DNA from: an uncultured Pseudomonadota bacterium
GTDB taxonomy: Bacteria; Desulfobacterota_B; Binatia; UBA9968
Reading direction: 5' to 3'
Length of the DNA: 10,289 bases
NCBI GenBank assembly: GCA_946478635.1
Contig: CAMLCX010000142.1
Coordinates: 1-10,289, forward strand
Positions within the stretch are counted from its first letter, which is position 1. Every line of letters begins with the position of its first letter. Below the pieces are notes generated by a model. It saw only the letters and a list, made by a program, of their open reading frames with translations. It ran no database searches and was not told where the DNA came from. Positions 5,863 to 10,289 of this stretch are shown one piece after another. Made by a program: the position numbers and the translations under genes.

Positions 5863-5887
5863 AAGTTTGTTACAGCTTGGTAAACTT
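5863..5887. terminator. Candidate bidirectional terminator hairpin between convergent genes
   Basis: AAGTTTGTTA and TAAACTT-side bases can pair over about 10 positions (three G-U) around a CAGCT loop. The hairpin sits 41 bp after the amidohydrolase stop and 30 bp after the end of the opposite gene. The stem is AT-rich and U-tracts are short, so the call is modest. Confidence 0.35.
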
Positions 5888-5916
5888 CATCCGACTTAAT
5901 TAGGCAAGCGATCAAT

Positions 5917-7665
5917 TTACATCACCACGACACCTTCGAGATCCATCGTCCGATCCATTTGGCCCAATCCCCAGGGAGACTGATTTAACCATTGCGTCAG
6001 TTCCGGCGCGGGCAACGGCCGGCTCATATAGTAGCCCTGGGCTTCGTCACACCCCAACGCGAGCAGCCGCTCCCAGACTTCCTTGGATTCCACACCCTCG
6101 GCAATGACATTCAGGCCGAGATTATGGGCCAAGTCGATGGTCGAGCGCACGATCTGCGCGTCGCTTTCATCATGGGTCATGTGCAAGACGAATGACTTGT
6201 CGATCTTGACCGCCTTCACCGGCAATTTTTTTAGATACGAAAGAGATGAATAGCCGGTCCCGAAATCGTCGATCGACAGCGAAATCCCCATGCGATGGAG
6301 CCGCGTCAAAATATCCAGAGCGCGCACGGGATCGACCATGATCGAACTCTCGGTGATCTCGAACTCGAGCTGCTCGCCGGCGATTCCATGGGTCCTGAGC
6401 AGCGCTCCCACTCGCTCGGGGAAACTGCCGTCGTGCAGCGTCCGAGGGGAGAGATTGACGCTGATCGGAACGTCGATTCCTTCCGCGCGCCACCAGCGGG
6501 ACTGGTTGAGGGCGGCCTCCAGAACCCACAGGGTAAGCTGTTTGATGAAACCACTGCGTTCCGCCAGCTCGATGAATTGGTCCGGAGGAACAAGCCCGCT
6601 TTTCGAGTGTTGCCAGCGCGCCAGCGCTTCAACGCCGGTGATCGCTCCGGTCTCCAAATTGATCTTGGGCTGATAGACTAGAAACAATTCATCGCGGTCG
6701 ATCGCGCGGTGAAGATCGGCCATCAGCGCCAGTCGCTCGGTGCTGTAGGAATCGCGCTCCGGCGAATAAACCGAATAACCGTTGGCGGATTCCTTGGCCT
6801 GATACATCGCGATATCCGCGCAACGCATGAGCGAGTGTCTGTCCGCGCCGTTCTGCGGAAATAACGCGATACCGATACTCGACTGCACAGTCAGGCCGAT
6901 CTCACCGATCAGGAAAGGCGCCTCGAATGCTTTCAGAAACCGCGCCGCGGCAAGCTCGGCACCCTCGTGGTCCGTTCGCGGCAGCAGCACGCCGAATTCG
7001 TCTCCTCCCAATCGTGCCACGGTATCGCCATTGCGCGCCGCTCCCTGGAGGCGAAGTCCAACCTGTTGTAACAGGGCATCGCCGGCCTGATGTCCAATCG
7101 TGTCGTTGATTTCCTTGAATCGATCCAAGTCCATGAGCAGGAGCGCGAAGGGTTTGCTTTCGGACAGCTCAAAAACTAGCGTTTGCTCCAGCCGCTCGTA
7201 GAGCAGATTACGATTGGGAAGATCCGTCAGCGGATCGTACCGAGCCGTATATTTGAGCCACTCTTCAGCCCGCTTGCGTGATCTGCGCACTTCGATGTCG
7301 CGTAGTTCTCTTTCTATGGCCATGGCCAGTCGTTCGAGATTGCTTTTTGTTACACAATCGTTGGCGCCGGCCTTGATCGCCTCGACGGCCCCAGCCTCAC
7401 CGATCGCGCGGGATACGAAAATAAACGGTACGTCTAACCCGCTCTGCTTGAGAACCGAGAGCGCGGCCAGACCGCCAAAACTTGCCATCGAGTATTCAGA
7501 AACGACGATGTCCCAATTTCGATCCGAGAGCGCTGACGCCATTTCCTTCGCCGTCTCGACACGCACAAACTCCGGCTCAAAGCCTGCGTCCGAAATCCCG
7601 CTAAGCAGCACGGCAGCATCGTCCTCGGAATCATCGACGATCAATACTCGAAGTCGTTTGTTCAC
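5917..7665 (-). CDS. Receiver-GGDEF-EAL cyclic-di-GMP signalling protein with a non-canonical receiver
   Basis: A 582-residue cytoplasmic protein with three domains. Receiver (about 5-112): the acidic pocket VDDSEDD and Lys107 are kept, but the phosphoacceptor position reads VVSEYSM, i.e. Glu57 in place of Asp. A charged helical linker (about 115-140, coiled-coil-like) leads to GGDEF (about 143-305): YDPLTDLPNR, DLDRFKEIND, intact GGDEF at 220-224 and the inhibitory RxxD site (RNGD, 211-214) five residues before it. EAL (about 320-565): EAL at 346-348, NLS, EITES (436-440), DDFGTGYSSL (from 466), KIDKSF (from 487) and EGVES (from 523) all present. Both diguanylate cyclase and phosphodiesterase activities therefore look possible. 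GTG 7665 is chosen because AAGAGGTG precedes it; GTG 7689 would add 8 residues but lacks a ribosome-binding site. Divergent to a stand-alone receiver gene. Confidence 0.93.
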   Translation of the reverse strand: MNKRLRVLIVDDSEDDAAVLLSGISDAGFEPEFVRVETAKEMASALSDRNWDIVVSEYSMASFGGLAALSVLKQSGLDVPFIFVSRAIGEAGAVEAIKAGANDCVTKSNLERLAMAIERELRDIEVRRSRKRAEEWLKYTARYDPLTDLPNRNLLYERLEQTLVFELSESKPFALLLMDLDRFKEINDTIGHQAGDALLQQVGLRLQGAARNGDTVARLGGDEFGVLLPRTDHEGAELAAARFLKAFEAPFLIGEIGLTVQSSIGIALFPQNGADRHSLMRCADIAMYQAKESANGYSVYSPERDSYSTERLALMADLHRAIDRDELFLVYQPKINLETGAITGVEALARWQHSKSGLVPPDQFIELAERSGFIKQLTLWVLEAALNQSRWWRAEGIDVPISVNLSPRTLHDGSFPERVGALLRTHGIAGEQLEFEITESSIMVDPVRALDILTRLHRMGISLSIDDFGTGYSSLSYLKKLPVKAVKIDKSFVLHMTHDESDAQIVRSTIDLAHNLGLNVIAEGVESKEVWERLLALGCDEAQGYYMSRPLPAPELTQWLNQSPWGLGQMDRTMDLEGVVVM

Positions 7666-7670
7666 GATAT

Positions 7671-7678
7671 CACCTCTT
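7671..7678 (-). promoter_or_regulatory. Ribosome-binding site fixing the GTG start of the GGDEF-EAL gene
   Basis: The minus strand reads AAGAGGTG, then ATATC, then GTG (7665-7663). Its quality and spacing favour this start over the upstream in-frame GTG at 7689. Confidence 0.65.
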
Positions 7679-7817
7679 TGATTCGACACTCGTTGAAAGA
7701 ATCAACAGCCGTCAACAGGATTCAATTCAAAACGTCCTCAATAGGCACCGGGTAGAGCAAAGGACATACCCCGGCAGCTTCGGGAGCTTTTCTACCTAGC
7801 GCGATGATTTGCGCCAA

Positions 7818-7847
7818 AATTTACGCAACTGGGAAGTGCCGTAAATT
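7818..7847. ncRNA. GNRA-capped hairpin in the divergent region (possible RNA element or operator)
   Basis: AATTTACG (7818-7825) and CGTAAATT (7840-7847) pair perfectly. Inside, a 2x2 internal loop is followed by ACT/AGT and a GGGA (GNRA-type) tetraloop. A CC/GG pair can extend the base past a two-base bulge. It could be a structured leader or small-RNA element, or a DNA inverted repeat read by a dimeric regulator. No homologous RNA family is recognised. Confidence 0.35.
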
Positions 7848-8040
7848 GGTATCGAGAGCGGATCTCGCTGATCTGCGGCATGAAAAGACGCGCGGGTTTG
7901 ATTTCACAGGCGCTCATCATTCGTACTAACCTCGCGATATCAGTCAATTGTTGTGCGCCAGGACCCCATTGGTTTTTTTGGTCCACTTATTGCCTTAGGC
8001 GAACATATCCATCGATCGATTTTCGGGATCGCAATTGTGC

Positions 8041-8047
8041 GGGAGGT
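8041..8047 (+). promoter_or_regulatory. Ribosome-binding site of the stand-alone receiver gene
   Basis: GGGAGGT lies 3 nt before ATG 8051 and coincides with the exact start of the receiver fold (MKILIVEDH). This excludes the longer in-frame start at 7880. Confidence 0.8.
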
Positions 8048-8050
8048 AAC

Positions 8051-8431
8051 ATGAAGATTCTCATCGTCGAAGATCATCCGGCTTGCCGTGATCTCCTGGC
8101 ATTTTTTCTTCGCAACATGGGATACGAGACGGAAGAAGTCGAGAACGGGGATAGCGCCATCGCGTGCGCTGCGACCTTGCAGCCGGATCTGATTTTCATA
8201 GACCTGAGTCTTCCCGACATGAACGGCGTTGAGCTAACTACCGTGCTAAAACGGAATGTCGCGACCGCTCACATCCCGATCGTCATCATTTCAGCTTTGC
8301 CCGCGAGCCTATGGAGTACAAAGGCAGCCAGGGCCGGAGCTTCAGAGTTTTTGACTAAACCGGCCTCCGCTCTGGAGCTAAGACAGACCATCGAAAAACT
8401 CACCAACACCGGTCAGGAATTACGAAAGTAA
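8051..8431 (+). CDS. Stand-alone receiver-domain response regulator (CheY-like)
   Basis: A 126-residue protein that is only a receiver domain. The acidic pair is E7/D8 in ILIVEDHP, the phosphoacceptor is D51 in FIDLSLPDMNG, the switch Ser is S81 in VIISAL and the conserved Lys is K103 in FLTKPAS. All are intact, so phosphorylation by a histidine kinase is expected, with output through protein-protein contact since no DNA-binding or enzymatic domain follows. No kinase gene is in the window. It is transcribed divergently from the GGDEF-EAL gene, whose own receiver lacks the phosphoacceptor Asp; a regulatory link between them is a guess from position. The gene after it is convergent, so it is probably monocistronic. 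Confidence 0.92.
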   Translation: MKILIVEDHPACRDLLAFFLRNMGYETEEVENGDSAIACAATLQPDLIFIDLSLPDMNGVELTTVLKRNVATAHIPIVIISALPASLWSTKAARAGASEFLTKPASALELRQTIEKLTNTGQELRK

Positions 8432-8514
8432 GGGATGATCTGCAAGCGCAGGAGCAACAGCGGTCGATCGCCGACGCAACGAAGACAGCAAGCGCCTCTT
8501 TATACCACATGAAT

Positions 8515-8560
8515 GGTCGCAATATTTTCAAATGAATTGAACCTGGGTTTCCAAGCGACC
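8515..8560. terminator. Weak inverted repeat between convergent genes (possible terminator)
   Basis: GGTCGC (8515-8520) and GCGACC (8555-8560) are exact inverted repeats with a 34-nt AT-rich interval, between the receiver gene stop and the UbiD-family gene stop. The large loop and lack of a following U-tract make it uncertain. The rest of 8432-8563 shows nothing else. Confidence 0.25.
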
Positions 8561-8563
8561 GCT

Positions 8564-10009
8564 TCACGCCCAGTACGTCGTCCGGTCAACCGGAATATGC
8601 TGCAGGATTTCTCCCGGCACGTAATCTTCCAGCTTGATCCGCGCCATCGCTTCGTCCGGACATTTCGAAACCGGCGAGAATGGCCGGTCGAGCGGGCGCG
8701 TTGCGTCGATAATCATGCAGGAAGTTTTGATCTCGTCCTCGAGCGATGGATCGAGCATATTGCCGCGGAATAGCGGTGGCATGATCGAAACCTGCCTATG
8801 CGGTTGCACCCGCGTGGCTAGCGCCCACAGTACATCGGTCGCATCGTAGACATCAATATCGTCGTCGAATACGAAAACATTTTTTGCATGGTCGAAAGTC
8901 AATGCCGCGGCCGCGGCCCTTCCCGGATCGCCCTCCGACATTTTCTTCATTGAAATGAAAATATTGTAATTCGCCTGCCGCCCGAGCTTGCATACTGCCT
9001 TGACGCCCGGCACCGCCTCCCGGCAACGCCTGAGATAGGCGCCCTCGCGCGGCAAATCCATCCACGGTTTGTCGCCTTCCGGCGTGATCACCGACTGATA
9101 CATCGCGCCCTTGCGATAGTTGATCGCTCTCACCTCGTATTCGACGCATCGTATGAAGCGCTGCGGGCCGAGATATCCCGGCGCTTCGCCGAACGGTCCT
9201 TCGACCACGCGCTTTCCCGGAATCAACGCTCCTTCGATCACGATCTCCGCGTCGGCGGGAATCAACAAGTCGTCGCCCCAGGTTTCCGACGGCGTAAGCC
9301 GGAGCGGCTCCTGAAGATAGCCGCCGATGATGTCGAACTCGCTGACTTCGAACGGGCCGGTGTAACAAGCGCCGATGTGATAGGCCGGATGGTGACCCAT
9401 GACCGTGGCCACAGGCGTTTCCATGTTCTGTTCTTCGTAGTCGCGGTACATGCGCCACAGGTGGCGCGGCGAAGCGTAAAGCGCCGTGCGATTCGGCGCT
9501 TTGATTTCCATGCGATGATACGAACAGTTGTAGATGCCGCTTTTGCGATCTTTTGTAATCGTCGACAGCGTGCTGTAAGGACCGCCATCCATTTCATAAT
9601 GGCGCATGAACGGCAGCTCGTACAAATCGACATCAGCGCCGCGCTTCACCACCTGCTTCACCGGCGCGTCTTTCTTGTCGACGATGATCGGCGGAATCGG
9701 CTTCGCTTCCCGCGCCAGGCAGGCCTCGGCCATCTCAGCGCGGCTCATGTCGCGCGGAAAATTCAAAGCGATCTGGGTTTTTCTCTGGGAAATTTCGCAG
9801 TTGAGGACGAGCTTGAAGTCGCTCACCCGGCCGTGCAGATTGAGCGGCTGGTCGAAGATCACTATGGGAAATTTTTTCTGCGCGCCGAGATGCTTGACGA
9901 TCGCCGTGGCATCATAGTGCGCCGGATCGATCACCTTCGAAACATGGATGACTTCGTTGGGTATCTCGCTGCGGCACTCTTCGAGAAACGTGCTCAAGCT
10001 CTTAGGCAT
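8564..10009 (-). CDS. UbiD-family prenylated-FMN-dependent (de)carboxylase
   Basis: A 481-residue protein of the UbiD family, close to the usual length of about 480-500. Members use prenylated FMN made by a UbiX partner to decarboxylate, or carboxylate, aromatic and unsaturated acids. Visible family signatures are GADVDLYELPFMRHYEMDGG (from about 124), the cofactor-binding region YNCSYHRMEI (160-169), AYHIGA (209-214), the acidic EIVIEG segment (255-260), and EGPFGEAPGYLG (270-281), which holds the conserved catalytic acids. The C-terminal domain follows (FDDDIDVYDATDVLWALATR, DPSLED...IDATRP). No signal peptide, so cytoplasmic. ATG 10009 has a strong GGAGGT 4 nt upstream. No ubiX-like gene is in the window, so cofactor supply is elsewhere. 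Substrate unknown: ubiquinone synthesis and aromatic-acid catabolism are both possible, and the lack of ubiquinone genes nearby mildly favours catabolism. Confidence 0.92.
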   Translation of the reverse strand: MPKSLSTFLEECRSEIPNEVIHVSKVIDPAHYDATAIVKHLGAQKKFPIVIFDQPLNLHGRVSDFKLVLNCEISQRKTQIALNFPRDMSRAEMAEACLAREAKPIPPIIVDKKDAPVKQVVKRGADVDLYELPFMRHYEMDGGPYSTLSTITKDRKSGIYNCSYHRMEIKAPNRTALYASPRHLWRMYRDYEEQNMETPVATVMGHHPAYHIGACYTGPFEVSEFDIIGGYLQEPLRLTPSETWGDDLLIPADAEIVIEGALIPGKRVVEGPFGEAPGYLGPQRFIRCVEYEVRAINYRKGAMYQSVITPEGDKPWMDLPREGAYLRRCREAVPGVKAVCKLGRQANYNIFISMKKMSEGDPGRAAAAALTFDHAKNVFVFDDDIDVYDATDVLWALATRVQPHRQVSIMPPLFRGNMLDPSLEDEIKTSCMIIDATRPLDRPFSPVSKCPDEAMARIKLEDYVPGEILQHIPVDRTTYWA

Positions 10010-10043
10010 TAGACCTCCGAGAACACGAAGAAAGTTATATCAC

Positions 10044-10127
10044 CGCAGAGGCGCGGAGAACGCGGAGGAAAGCGAGATAGAAAGAATTTTATCAAGAAAT
10101 ACTCGGACCTCTGTACTATTATGGTTG
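10044..10127. repeat. CGCRGAG repeat cluster with possible inverted arm
   Basis: CGCAGAGG, CGCGGAGAA and CGCGGAGGAA follow each other at 10044-10070. CCTCTGT (10108-10114), in opposite orientation, precedes TTATGGTTG and may be a decayed second arm. Similar CGCAGAGG-type dispersed intergenic repeats are known from many GC-rich uncultured bacteria. It lies 28 bp beyond the UbiD ribosome-binding site, so the promoter of that gene must overlap or lie beyond it. Confidence 0.5.
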
Positions 10128-10234
10128 AGAGTTTTCGCGGGCTGCACAAATTCTCCGTCGTTGTGACCCCAAGCTATTGAATACATAACAATACCCTCTC
10201 ACCACGAAGTGATTCATGATCTTACGCTCGCCCA

Positions 10235-10264
10235 TAGAGAATGAAAATGGAGGGTCTTCCCTCC
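10235..10264 (-). terminator. Candidate intrinsic terminator of a minus-strand gene beyond the right edge
   Basis: GGAGGG and CCCTCC (10249-10254, 10259-10264) form a perfect 6-bp GC-rich stem with a 4-nt loop. On the minus strand it is followed by ATTTTCATTCT, a moderate U-rich tail. Read on the plus strand the tail is poorer (GCACGTTTT). Confidence 0.45.
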
Positions 10265-10289
10265 GCACGTTTTCCCCGCGCCTCGTCAT

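Larger units (their letters stand above)
7666..8050. other. 385-bp divergent intergenic region
   Basis: This gap separates the starts of two divergent signalling genes. It must hold both promoters, but no convincing -35/-10 pair stands out by eye. It contains a compact hairpin at 7818-7847 and a GGACC...GGTCC inverted repeat (7961-7965 and 7980-7984) around a T7 run. The plus-strand frame stays open upstream of 8051 from 7880, but the encoded peptide has no receiver-like character and is not called. Confidence 0.6.
10010..10289. other. 280-bp region without a convincing gene
   Basis: Upstream of the UbiD-family gene. Contents: the GGAGGT ribosome-binding site (10011-10016 on the minus strand), a CGCRGAG repeat cluster with a possible degraded opposite arm (10044-10127), and a GC-rich hairpin at 10249-10264. 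The last three bases (CAT) begin a 50-60 codon open frame on the minus strand, which runs straight through that hairpin and resembles no known family. I treat it as non-coding. Confidence 0.55.

Noticed and set aside
7880..8050. Longer start for the lone receiver gene.
   Set aside because: The added peptide is not receiver-like, and GGGAGGT sits just before ATG 8051.
2412..8439. The 11-mer TAAGGGATGAT occurs at 2412-2422 and 8429-8439, both at gene ends.
   Set aside because: Several shared 11-mers are expected by chance in 10 kb, and the two copies have different orientation relative to their genes.
9948..10166. Plus-strand open frame of 72 codons reading HRRGAENAEE.
   Set aside because: It is a translation of the CGCRGAG repeat and of the antisense UbiD start; such peptides are typical repeat artefacts.
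10126..10289. Minus-strand open frame starting at the last bases of the window.
   Set aside because: It passes through a terminator-like hairpin, is short and matches no family known to me.

Overview
The window is moderately GC-rich bacterial chromosome with no rRNA, tRNA, CRISPR array, integrase or transposase. Three features together fit a large-genome, uncultured soil or sediment bacterium of the Desulfobacterota/Binatota/Tectomicrobia/Methylomirabilota kind: tandem ABC_sub_bind-type periplasmic binding proteins, a D-aminoacylase-like amidohydrolase and UbiD-type decarboxylase, and many short tandem repeats at gene edges. That placement rests on gene content alone and is weak.

Left block (1-2220, plus strand): the 3' end of one ABC-type substrate-binding protein gene is followed by two complete paralogues. 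The second and third overlap by 4 bp, and no permease or ATPase gene is in view. Period-7 tandem repeats sit at the edges of these genes: one over the Shine-Dalgarno/start of the second copy (133-160), two encoding much of the signal peptide of the third copy (1222-1249 and 1263-1297), and an inverted pair of arrays that begins inside its stop codon (2219-2267 and 2311-2345).

Next comes a minus-strand VapBC-type toxin-antitoxin pair (2411-3062) with a direct-repeat operator candidate, then a minus-strand thioredoxin-fold protein of the iodothyronine-deiodinase-like type (3193-3912). Divergent from the latter is a plus-strand amidohydrolase (4134-5822).

The signalling block holds a minus-strand receiver-GGDEF-EAL protein (5917-7665) whose receiver has Glu in place of the phosphoacceptor Asp. 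A stand-alone receiver protein with an intact Asp (8051-8431, plus) lies divergent to it. The 385-bp gap between them contains a compact GNRA-capped hairpin. Last is a minus-strand UbiD-family prFMN decarboxylase (8564-10009), whose upstream region carries a CGCRGAG repeat and a terminator-like hairpin.

The enzymes suggest scavenging of amides/N-acyl amino acids and aromatic acids, with cyclic-di-GMP signalling encoded beside them. Nothing ties these genes into one operon. I see no clearly new multi-gene system. The most unusual signals are the heptanucleotide arrays built into the binding-protein genes and the Asp-to-Glu receiver.
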